Shown here: positions 15,650-22,180 of the stretch, in pieces
Numbering within the stretch: the first letter of the stretch is position 1
Layout of the letters: each line of letters starts with the position of its first letter
IMG/VR virus record: IMGVR_UViG_3300048041_000062
Coordinates: 1 to 24,055 of that record
Reading direction: 5' to 3' (one strand)
DNA length: 24,055 nt
Source: a virus
The notes under the pieces: model-generated
Seen by the model: the letters and a program-made list of their open reading frames with translations, nothing else
What the model was told of the DNA's origin: nothing
Databases searched by the model: none
Position numbers and translations under genes: made by a program

Positions 15650-16131
15650 TGTGGATCCGGAGTATCGAGGGTTTCAATTTCAACTTGAACTTGCATACTA
15701 CCATCAGCATTGACGGTAAGCTTTGAAAGCTTCTTTTTCTGCTTTTTCTTTTCAACAGCAGCGACTTCCTTCTCGTCACTCCATTTTTCAAACAAGCTAT
15801 GAGTGAATGCAAACGTAGTCGCATCCATCTTATCAGCTATCTTCATGTATGCTGTGACTTCTTCTGACTTCATATCGATATTTGCAGCAAATGAAGCCTC
15901 TCCATCAAACCCTTCTACAGTAGGCCAAATTTCTGCAAGATTTTCTGGTTTCAATTTCGGACTACGAAACAAATAACCATCCTTCAATGGCTTCTTTGCA
16001 AGCTTCTGCTTCGGATCAAAATTGATCAATTTACCAACATCATATGACTTTGTTTTGTCTTTACTAACTAGTTTGACGTTGGTACCAAACATAGTAGTTT
16101 CAGTCGAAAGTTTCAATTGTCTAATAGGCAT
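15646..16131 (-). CDS. Phage protein of unknown function, first of a coupled unit
   Basis: A 161-residue protein, MPIRQLKLSTETTMFGTNVK. AGGAG lies 7 nt before the ATG, a clear ribosome site. The body is mixed alpha-beta with KSEEVTAYMKIADKMDATTF, followed by a Lys run (VEKKKQKKKLSKL) and a beta-like end (VNADGSMQVQVEIETLD). There are no cysteines or membrane segments. The stop overlaps the next start as ATGA at 15649-15646. The function is unknown. Confidence 0.65.
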   Translation of the reverse strand: MPIRQLKLSTETTMFGTNVKLVSKDKTKSYDVGKLINFDPKQKLAKKPLKDGYLFRSPKLKPENLAEIWPTVEGFDGEASFAANIDMKSEEVTAYMKIADKMDATTFAFTHSLFEKWSDEKEVAAVEKKKQKKKLSKLTVNADGSMQVQVEIETLDTPDPQ

Positions 16132-16151
16132 TTACTGCTCCTGAAATTCTT

Positions 16152-16169
16152 ATGCTATAACTTTAGCAT
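16152..16169. repeat. Inverted repeat upstream of the gene at 16131
   Basis: ATGCTA (16152-16157) and TAGCAT (16164-16169) flank six bases. It lies 20 nt upstream of the start codon at 16131, in the expected promoter region, so it may be an operator or form a leader hairpin. The evidence is weak. Confidence 0.3.
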
Positions 16170-16184
16170 TTCTGTACGGATAAA

Positions 16185-16853
16185 TCAACCGATAAATTTC
16201 GATATTTTCTCCATCAATTCATCAAGAGTTTGATGACTTTTATAACCTTTAATATTATTTTGTTTAGCTGTTAATACTTGTAAATTGGCAGGATGATTTA
16301 ATACTTCAAATGGAAGTTTAATTTTCCATGCATCCCATACACTAAAAATATGATCTACATGATAAGTTTGTTTTCCTAATTCAATGTTGTTTTATCTAGC
16401 CCATTGTTGTGCATTAGAATGGGCTTTTCTAGCATAGTGCCGATATTCTATAATTTGGTCTACTGTTATTTTTCCAAATTTTTTCTTAAGAGTTTCTTTA
16501 ATTTTCTTATAATTTTCATCATTATGTAATCTACTTATTAATGAAATTTTAGTTTGCTCTTTTCGTTCATCTGCATTTTCCCATTGTTTCTTTATTCTAT
16601 TAGAATGTATCTCTATATATTTAGGACAATGTTGAGCTATAGGTAAACATGTATATTTTCCATGTGTATTAATTACTGTTGCTAATTGACCACAACCATG
16701 ATCACATAATTTTCCTTCTGGAATTTCGTCATGCGTTTTATTATGATAATAATACATAGATGGATTATTTGACATATAATCACAATACAAACATTTTCGT
16801 GGATATGTTATTCCACTCGGTATTTTGTTCTTACTTCCTTTTGGTTTGCTCAT
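16185..16853 (-). pseudogene. HNH homing endonuclease split by an in-frame TAA
   Basis: The first part, 153 residues from ATG at 16853, starts MSKPKGSKNKIPSGITYPRK. It has a zinc-finger-like C-x2-C segment (RKCLYCDYMS) and a second Cys/His cluster (CDHGCGQL), then a basic helical part. After TAA at 16394-16392 the same frame continues for 68 residues with the missing catalytic part: TYHVDHIFSVWDAWK, then LNHPANLQVLTAKQNN, closing with TGA at 16187-16185. HVDHI and the later Asn residues match the HNH core of phage homing enzymes. One base change would restore a 222-residue enzyme. Without the second half the protein has no nuclease site. It sits alone between the polymerase-like gene and an unrelated unit. 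Confidence 0.8.
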
Positions 16854-16880
16854 TAAATATCTCTTTAAAGAGATATTATA

Positions 16881-17501
16881 TTACTTTAAATTATCACTTG
16901 CAATATTTTTCTCTATTAGAAGATTCGCGTGGATGTATACGAGCATTGCGTAGCTCAGCGAATGACTTTTCTTAAAACCATAGGCTTGATCGTCGCCATG
17001 AATCCAAATATCTTTTTCAATGCTATCAAATCCTTGGCGAATACAGCGATCTTGTAAATGCTTTTTACCTGGTCGTATTAATGCAAGTATCATTGCTATA
17101 TCATTGATGCTTTTTGGTTTAAGTATGGCTGTCAATTCACCATAGTTTCCAAGATGGAATAGATTTGAAACAAACTTAGGGTCTTCAAATACCTTCCAAT
17201 CTAATTGCCGTTCCATCAATTCAAGTAAATGTTGTTCGTTATCTACCATTGTATATATACTAACATTTAGAAAATCTAGTTTATACATACCACGTTCTTC
17301 GGCTACTTCATAATCTAAACTACAATATCCTGTAACGGGATCAATGGGTACTGCATGAAAATACACACCAGTATTATGCTTTACAATTTTTCCATCTTTT
17401 ATAATGCTAGCAGGAATATGAGGCAATCCTTCTAATGCGTTATTCCTATCGGCAAAATCCAAATCTATGTCTCCTCGATTATCCACGATCAATTTTTCCA
17501 T
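16881..17501 (-). CDS. Miniature DnaE/PolC-like (C-family) polymerase-core protein
   Basis: A 206-residue protein whose segments follow the order of the bacterial replicative polymerase core. RGDIDLDFADRN (9-20) corresponds to the DxDxDF metal site. IVKHNTGVYFHAV corresponds to the GKHAGGVV region. RGMYKLDFLNV (70-80) corresponds to LVKFDFLGL, with Asp76 at the third catalytic Asp. Then come LKPKSINDIAMILALIRPG (127-145) and AYGFKKSHSLSYAMLVY (173-189), close to GYGFNKSHSAAYALVSY. About 90 residues appear to be lost between the first and third Asp, and again between RPG and YGF. The PHP, OB and clamp-binding parts are absent. Activity is uncertain because the lost parts include nucleotide-binding segments. 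Its operon also carries a gp62-like gene. The homology is inferred from motifs. Confidence 0.7.
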   Translation of the reverse strand: MEKLIVDNRGDIDLDFADRNNALEGLPHIPASIIKDGKIVKHNTGVYFHAVPIDPVTGYCSLDYEVAEERGMYKLDFLNVSIYTMVDNEQHLLELMERQLDWKVFEDPKFVSNLFHLGNYGELTAILKPKSINDIAMILALIRPGKKHLQDRCIRQGFDSIEKDIWIHGDDQAYGFKKSHSLSYAMLVYIHANLLIEKNIASDNLK

Positions 17502-17817
17502 CTATTCGTCTATTGGCACTCGATAGTTGTCGTGTCAGGTTATTAACCGTATTACTTAACATAGAGCTACGTCTTTCAAGCTTATCTATCTTGTCTGCTA
17601 AAATTGCTATAACTCGTTGCGTTTCTACTATATATAACGGACTTACAAGTTCAACATTTTTACCATTTATACTCATTGTGGTTACTAAACCTTTAGTAAC
17701 CGTGTTGATATTAATAAGAGATGGCTTAAGTACTTCGATTTCATCAGCAACCAAATAATCATCTTCTACGTCATTACCATATATGTCCGATGCGTCTTCG
17801 TTTAATGTCTTTGTCAT
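17479..17817 (-). CDS. Small coiled-coil protein in the replication-like operon
   Basis: A 112-residue protein, MTKTLNEDASDIYGNDVEDD. I chose the ATG at 17817 because it overlaps the previous stop as ATGA (17817-17814); an upstream start would add 11 residues and overlap further. The N-terminal 40 residues are acidic, the middle is beta-like (VTTMSINGKNVELVSPLYIV), and residues 65-105 form a likely coiled coil (ADKIDKLERRSSMLSNTVNN). Its 3' end overlaps the polymerase-like gene by 23 nt, so the two are probably co-translated and may interact. The function is unknown. Confidence 0.7.
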   Translation of the reverse strand: MTKTLNEDASDIYGNDVEDDYLVADEIEVLKPSLININTVTKGLVTTMSINGKNVELVSPLYIVETQRVIAILADKIDKLERRSSMLSNTVNNLTRQLSSANRRIDGKIDRG

Positions 17818-18548
17818 AATCCTGCCTGTCTCAAGGTAACACGTATCCAATCGGCACTTTCTTTGTTCTGATTAAATCGAATTTTCCATTGTGGTATTTT
17901 TGCATATTTTTGTATCATACTTATCTGTTCTGGTCCACATCTATCTATTAATATTTCGGCACTGTCTGCATTATATAAAACCCAAGGACTTATGCGTCCT
18001 GCTTGAATCCATGCTACAGCTTGCATTGGACTAACTTTTCTAAAAAAGTCATACCACGGTTCTCCACTTTGTTGACTCCATTTTTGCATCAACTCTATAT
18101 TCCTAGCTAGTGCAGATTCTGGTGCTTCGCTTTTAAGTAGTTCAGTAATATAGTTCTCATAAACAATATCATGGGTCCAATTATTCAATCGAAGATTATT
18201 TTTGATAACATAATCGATAAATTTATTTGGTTCTAAAACGTTTAAATTAATTAAATGATTACCAAATTTCATGAATGATGTATAATATCTACTATCCATA
18301 AATTCTCTAAAGCTTTGTTTCTTAGTTCCATTCTTAACAAAATTACTATTAAGCTCATAGAATCTAGCCCATGCCATGAAAGCTAATCTAGATATTGGTT
18401 CTTCTTTGTTAAACCATCTACGTTTCTTTTCACAATTATGGCTTATGAAATTAAGCTCGGTATGAAATCCACGTTTGCAAAATTCACAAACATGTAACAC
18501 TTTCGATACCGTTGGATTAACTGATTTTTTAACTGATTTTTTTGGCAT
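17814..18548 (-). CDS. Zinc-finger phage protein of unknown function
   Basis: A 244-residue protein from MPKKSVKKSVNPTVSKVLHV. A C2HC-type zinc finger lies near residues 20-40: CEFCKRGFH, then a His and Cys in ISHNCEKKRR. The rest is helical and aromatic-rich with WARFYELNSNFVK, WSQQSGEPWYDFFRKVSPMQ and WIQAGRISPWVLYNADSAE. The start lies inside the end of the gp62-like gene (20-nt overlap), and its stop overlaps the next ATG. The position in the operon suggests a DNA-binding role at the replication fork, but no named family is recognised. Confidence 0.7.
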   Translation of the reverse strand: MPKKSVKKSVNPTVSKVLHVCEFCKRGFHTELNFISHNCEKKRRWFNKEEPISRLAFMAWARFYELNSNFVKNGTKKQSFREFMDSRYYTSFMKFGNHLINLNVLEPNKFIDYVIKNNLRLNNWTHDIVYENYITELLKSEAPESALARNIELMQKWSQQSGEPWYDFFRKVSPMQAVAWIQAGRISPWVLYNADSAEILIDRCGPEQISMIQKYAKIPQWKIRFNQNKESADWIRVTLRQAGL

Positions 18549-19023
18549 CTTCAACTAACAGTTTAATTTCACGATCATTTTTACCAGCATCTTGTGCTAA
18601 AATTTTAATACTTTTTGCATCATGCTGCATACGCATAATGTTTAACTCATCTACATTCATATCAGGATTTAATTCCATTAAGAATGCATCTATTTCTTTA
18701 GTCTTACTTGAATTACCTTTCGCAGTTATCCAAGGATGATATTGTTTACTTCCAAGACTAGTTATACACAACAATAAATGTAATAATTCTGGATGCTTAG
18801 ATAATGACCAAAATCCTATATTAACAATGTAGTTAACTAATAATATATTAGTGGCTATATTAGGGCTCTGTTCACCAAGACTACTCATTGCCCTCATTAA
18901 TACAAGAGGTACGTAACCCTTCTTCTCTTCATCTGTTAGACCATTATAAAAAGTTTTGTCACCCTTATCTAAAGCAGGCAATACCCTTTTAAACATGTCT
19001 AATTTATATTCTTTAATTGCCAT
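18529..19023 (-). CDS. 62: Probable small clamp-loader subunit, T4 gp62-like
   Basis: A 164-residue protein with a clear GGAG ribosome site 8 nt before the ATG. LTDEEKKGYVPLVLMRAMSS followed by a helical segment (VNYIVNIGFWSLSKHPELLH) resembles marine T4-like gp62 proteins, where a conserved F/Y-x-P-hydrophobic-R pattern opens the domain. The C-terminus is helical and Asp/Lys-rich (DREIKLLVEDAKKIS). In T4, gp62 with the gp44 ATPase loads the gp45 sliding clamp; genes for 44 and 45 are not in this window. It is the first gene of the minus-strand operon 19023-16881. The call rests on pattern recall, so moderate confidence. Confidence 0.5.
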   Translation of the reverse strand: MAIKEYKLDMFKRVLPALDKGDKTFYNGLTDEEKKGYVPLVLMRAMSSLGEQSPNIATNILLVNYIVNIGFWSLSKHPELLHLLLCITSLGSKQYHPWITAKGNSSKTKEIDAFLMELNPDMNVDELNIMRMQHDAKSIKILAQDAGKNDREIKLLVEDAKKIS

Positions 19024-19107
19024 ACAACATTCTCCACTATTATATTATATTACAAAGTCAACTTTTTTACAAGTTCTAGCCATATTATAACTTATATAGA
19101 TTGGATG

Positions 19108-19200
19108 GATAAATATTGTTATGAAGTTTAGGTGCCGCAATTATGCGGACTTATGGGGTACCCACCTCGTAGCCCTAGAACGGCATAAAGGAGAAAACAA
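19108..19200 (+). promoter_or_regulatory. Late-promoter-like box and structured 5' leader
   Basis: GATAAATA (19108-19115) differs at one base from the late consensus. The leader of about 80 nt has a hairpin CCGCA (19135-19139) with TGCGG (19144-19148) around ATTA, and an outer pairing AGGTG (19130-19134) with CACCT (19163-19167). TGCCG (19133-19137) can instead pair with CGGCA (19181-19185), directly before the ribosome site AAAGGAG (19187-19193), which is 7 nt from the ATG. These pairings exclude each other in part, so the leader may control translation. Confidence 0.5.
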
Positions 19201-20304
19201 ATGGGACGACCGATTAATAATAATTATATAGGAAACGTAAATACTGCCGGCTATGTTATTACAGGTCAGGCATGGGTTGCAGGTGATAGTCAGCCGCGAC
19301 CATCTTACATTGTCAAGCAACGAGGCTCAACAAGTTATGTTATGGCCCCAATCGCTGGTAACGGTGTAACAGCAGGAGGCCAGGTTTATTTGGTCGATGG
19401 ACCAATATTGCAGGCTGGTCAAGGTAATATTAGTGTTACTCCATTCGGTGCCATTGGCAGTGGTGCCGTAGGAAATGCAAACGTAGGCGTAACTGGTGCA
19501 ACTGTAACAAACTCTGGTGCATTTAGTACTACAACTAGTTACAAGCCAGGTGAGATACTACATCTAGCTGGTGGTACTTACACTGGCAATGCTCAGGCAA
19601 ATGTTGTCGTTGATGCTGTTACTATACGCACCTTTGGAGTACAAGCAGGTGGTACAAATTATACATTAGGAGATTATTTCTTATTCTCAGGATCAGGTTA
19701 CAATCAATCAGCAAATTTGGTTGTAACAGCAGTATCTGGTGCCGTTGTTACTAACGTAACAATAATATCGTCAGGCCAATACACTGGTACCACATTACCA
19801 CCAAATGCGGTAACACCAACTTCACAAACAGTAACTAATACTAATGCATCAGGTGCAACGTTCAATTTTGGATGGGGCATTAGTATAATAAGTCCTGTAA
19901 ACGAAGGTGATTATAGCGCAGCACCATCTAGTCCAGCGGCAGTTACAGGAAGTGCAAACGGTACCGGTGCAACAATAACTCCAACGTATTCAGTGAGTTC
20001 ACTATATGTGAAAGCAACTGGATCAGGATACAACGGATCACCAATAGTTGAATTTAGTTCTGGCGCAGCAGCGGCTGTATCTGTAGTAAATGCTGCTGGT
20101 TACGTAACTGGTCTTACATTGCTTGATGCAGGTGCTAACTACGTTGGTAATCCAAACGTGTTTATAGTAGATACAGGAACTACCTTTAATCTGGCTAAAC
20201 TTACAGATTCATTAGCATATACATTTAATGGTAATAGTTATAAATGGGTATTAACAGGTGTTCCACTACAAGGACCAACTTTTGCTACTATCCAGAGCCA
20301 GTAA
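19201..20304 (+). CDS. Repetitive beta-rich virion protein
   Basis: A 367-residue protein, MGRPINNNYIGNVNTAGYVI, almost free of Lys, Asp and Glu and rich in Gly, Thr, Val, Ala and Asn. From about residue 110 it shows degenerate repeats in which a hydrophobic strand pair is closed by Gly-Tyr turns: GGTNYTLGDYFLFSGSGYN, then SGQYTGTTLPPNAV, GSGYNGSPIVEFSSGAAA and DAGANYVGNPNVFIVD. Such repeats build beta-solenoid or stacked-strand fibres and decoration proteins. It has a structured leader, a strong ribosome site and its own terminator at 20331-20383, so it is a single-gene late unit. The exact virion part is unknown. Confidence 0.75.
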   Translation: MGRPINNNYIGNVNTAGYVITGQAWVAGDSQPRPSYIVKQRGSTSYVMAPIAGNGVTAGGQVYLVDGPILQAGQGNISVTPFGAIGSGAVGNANVGVTGATVTNSGAFSTTTSYKPGEILHLAGGTYTGNAQANVVVDAVTIRTFGVQAGGTNYTLGDYFLFSGSGYNQSANLVVTAVSGAVVTNVTIISSGQYTGTTLPPNAVTPTSQTVTNTNASGATFNFGWGISIISPVNEGDYSAAPSSPAAVTGSANGTGATITPTYSVSSLYVKATGSGYNGSPIVEFSSGAAAAVSVVNAAGYVTGLTLLDAGANYVGNPNVFIVDTGTTFNLAKLTDSLAYTFNGNSYKWVLTGVPLQGPTFATIQSQ

Positions 20305-20330
20305 TATAAAGCTAGCTTGAGTGAAATCAA

Positions 20331-20383
20331 GCAGACTCGAGCAACCCCTCAGAAAGCTGAAGTGATCTGAGGGGTCTGCTTTT
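20331..20383 (+). terminator. Strong intrinsic terminator
   Basis: ACCCCTCAG (20344-20352) pairs with CTGAGGGGT (20367-20375). An outer GCAGA (20331-20335) can extend the stem with TCTGC (20375-20379). TTTT (20380-20383) follows. It ends the unit of the gene at 19201. Confidence 0.88.
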
Positions 20384-20404
20384 CTAAATACTACTAAATA
20401 AAAG

Positions 20405-20878
20405 ATGCGATTAGGTGATTTTACTGATATTAAAACTATTGATGGTCAAGTCGCCACCGTTGAAATGGCGCCATATCACATTAAATATATCAAACATCCA
20501 TCGGAGGTTGTTCAATTGGCCGCAGTAAACAAAAACGGTCTTACATTACATTATATAAAAAATCCAACCGATGCAGTTAGATTAGCAGCTATAAAACAGA
20601 CTTCGTCAGCTATTGTATATATTACAGATCCAACAGAAGAAGAACAAATTGCTGCATTACAGAAAGATGGATCATTATTATTCTATATTAAACATCCGTC
20701 ACCAAATGCGATACAAACGTGCAAATATTCAATAATGAGAAGTGTATTAGAAGCTGTTAAAGAAGGGTTTATAACATCAATGGATGATCCTACTATTAAA
20801 AAGTTAAAGAATACAGGATGGCCAGAGCTTGCTATTATAAAGAAAAGTTTAGATTCAGATTCATTTATTCAACATTAA
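20405..20878 (+). CDS. DUF4116-like repeat protein
   Basis: A 157-residue protein with four tandem repeats of about 22-23 residues of the type YIKxPTxxxQLAAVxxxGxxI: HIKYIKHPSEVVQLAAV, HYIKNPTDAVRLAAI, VYITDPTEEEQIAAL and FYIKHPSPNAIQTC. The pattern resembles DUF4116 helical repeats, which are thought to mediate protein contacts. The C-terminal third is a different helical part ending SLDSDSFIQH. The ribosome site is weak. Its stop overlaps the stop of the opposite-strand gene in TTAA (20875-20878). Its function in phages is unknown. Confidence 0.75.
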   Translation: MRLGDFTDIKTIDGQVATVEMAPYHIKYIKHPSEVVQLAAVNKNGLTLHYIKNPTDAVRLAAIKQTSSAIVYITDPTEEEQIAALQKDGSLLFYIKHPSPNAIQTCKYSIMRSVLEAVKEGFITSMDDPTIKKLKNTGWPELAIIKKSLDSDSFIQH

Positions 20879-21375
20879 AAAATCTGTCTAATATCAAGAC
20901 ACTCTGGAATTTTTCCAATGTCTTTAATGAATAAGGCGCACAATGGCGCCGTAGTATCTTGTAATGGAACGGCTAGTAAATGTCCGTTCTTTAACTTAGG
21001 GAAATACCATTTAACATCTGCCCAAATGTTTAATATTTCAAATTTTAAGTATCTGGGCATATAACCACTTATGGGATTGATTGCAAATACGTCAAAGTCT
21101 TTATCATTTAAGTAAATTAATGGCATAACTTCTAATTCACCAAGATTAATATCTCCAATTACAACGCTCCAATCCAATGGCATTTGTATATTGAATGGTC
21201 CTATCTTAATATCAACACACGGACTGTTAAAACTTTCTAAGAACACTAACGGCATAAAATAATAGTCTATGTTTGCTTGATCACTATAGTCAAGAACACA
21301 ATACCGAATGTCATTGGTATGGTCAGGTATTTTATTCAAGTCGTATGTTTTATTTTCATTGGTGAGTATTTTAAT
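20875..21375 (-). CDS. Phage protein of unknown function, probably ATT-initiated
   Basis: A 166-residue protein if read from ATT at 21375 (M/IKILTNENKTYDLNKIPDHT); a TTG at 21339 would give 154 residues. I prefer the ATT because AGGA (21386-21383) lies exactly 7 nt before it, a TAG closes the frame just upstream, and no ribosome site precedes the TTG. No ATG or GTG starts the frame in this part. The protein is beta-rich with aromatic and acidic residues (CVLDYSDQANIDYYFMPLVF, DWSVVIGDINLGELEVMPLI). There are no enzyme motifs or membrane segments. It lies downstream of the uvsW/endonuclease pair. The function is not recognised. Confidence 0.65.
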   Translation of the reverse strand: MKILTNENKTYDLNKIPDHTNDIRYCVLDYSDQANIDYYFMPLVFLESFNSPCVDIKIGPFNIQMPLDWSVVIGDINLGELEVMPLIYLNDKDFDVFAINPISGYMPRYLKFEILNIWADVKWYFPKLKNGHLLAVPLQDTTAPLCALFIKDIGKIPECLDIRQIF

Positions 21376-21458
21376 TTTATTTTCCTAATTAATACAATTT
21401 ACTATAAATGTATTATTATTTAATAATAAAATGAACCAACTGATGAAATAAATCACTG

Positions 21459-22178
21459 TTATGTGTAAGATATTTTGTCTAATTTACTATATAATCTAAT
21501 ATGTCGAGGTGTTTTATCAGGTAAATTACAATTAGGACATATCAGTCTAATATGAGGACTTCCTTGTTTTGGTTTAGATTGTTTTAATCTTGTTTCTAAA
21601 CTGTGTTTCTTTCCTAACATACCTGATGGTTTACCTAGTTTACTATTCGTTATTTGTTGTTTTATTAATTGAGCGCGCTCTTCACCAAATCGATCAGTAA
21701 ATGTCTTTCCTTTCAGTCTGATGCTTCGGGCAATTTTCATTTCTTCAGTAACTACTTGTGATCCTTTCTTTCCTTTATTCCACGGTATTCTACCTTTTCT
21801 GGTAATACTCATTTTATTTCGTGAATCAATGGTATGTTTCTGACCAGTTCTGGCTTCTATTATTGCTTTACGTGCTGATTCATATTGATGCGAAGTTAAT
21901 AATCTTCTTTGATTTCTATTACATTGAACAAATTTTCCTAATGCATGTTTCATTTTTATTTTATGAAAATTACTAATAACAAATTTTATTAGTAACTTAT
22001 GACAAATAAAATGTTCTCTTGCTGTTAATACAGCAATATTGTTTATAGAGTTATCACCATTCATACATTTTGGTATGATATGATGTTTCTCAACATATAT
22101 ATTTTTGTTAAGTTGTCTATTTTGTGCGTGATATATTATATTGAAATACCAAAGTTTGTATTTATTTTCTATAAACAT
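21459..22178 (-). CDS. HNH homing endonuclease with NUMOD3 motifs
   Basis: A 239-residue protein. Residues about 30-65 hold the HNH core: VEKHHIIPKCMNGDNSINNI, then AVLTAREHFICHKLL. Downstream lie NUMOD3-like DNA-binding repeats, RTGQKHTIDSRNKMSITRKG with PWNKGKKGS, and a second set, LGKPSGMLGKKHSLETRLKQ. A Cys-x2-Cys pair ends the protein (ICPNCNLPD). This layout is that of phage free-standing or intron-type homing enzymes, which nick or cut a target and spread by repair. It starts 3 nt after the UvsW stop. Residues 80-240 are very basic. It appears intact. Confidence 0.88.
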   Translation of the reverse strand: MFIENKYKLWYFNIIYHAQNRQLNKNIYVEKHHIIPKCMNGDNSINNIAVLTAREHFICHKLLIKFVISNFHKIKMKHALGKFVQCNRNQRRLLTSHQYESARKAIIEARTGQKHTIDSRNKMSITRKGRIPWNKGKKGSQVVTEEMKIARSIRLKGKTFTDRFGEERAQLIKQQITNSKLGKPSGMLGKKHSLETRLKQSKPKQGSPHIRLICPNCNLPDKTPRHIRLYSKLDKISYT

Positions 22179-22180
22179 GA

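Noticed and set aside
16185-16853. Use of an alternative genetic code with TAA as a sense codon
   Set aside because: Many genes here end properly at TAA with the next start overlapping it (TAATG), so TAA works as a stop in this genome.
19024-19100. Sigma-70 promoter for the gp62-like operon (TTGACT with TATAAT nearby on the minus strand)
   Set aside because: The spacing between TTGACT and the best TATAAT is about 11 nt, too short for a standard promoter; AT-richness makes chance matches likely.
21376-21458. CRISPR array, tRNA gene or other RNA gene in the gap before the HNH gene
   Set aside because: The gap is AT-rich with only a short TTATTA/TAATAA inverted repeat; no repeat-spacer pattern or tRNA-like fold is visible. 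I saw no tRNA or CRISPR array elsewhere in the window either.
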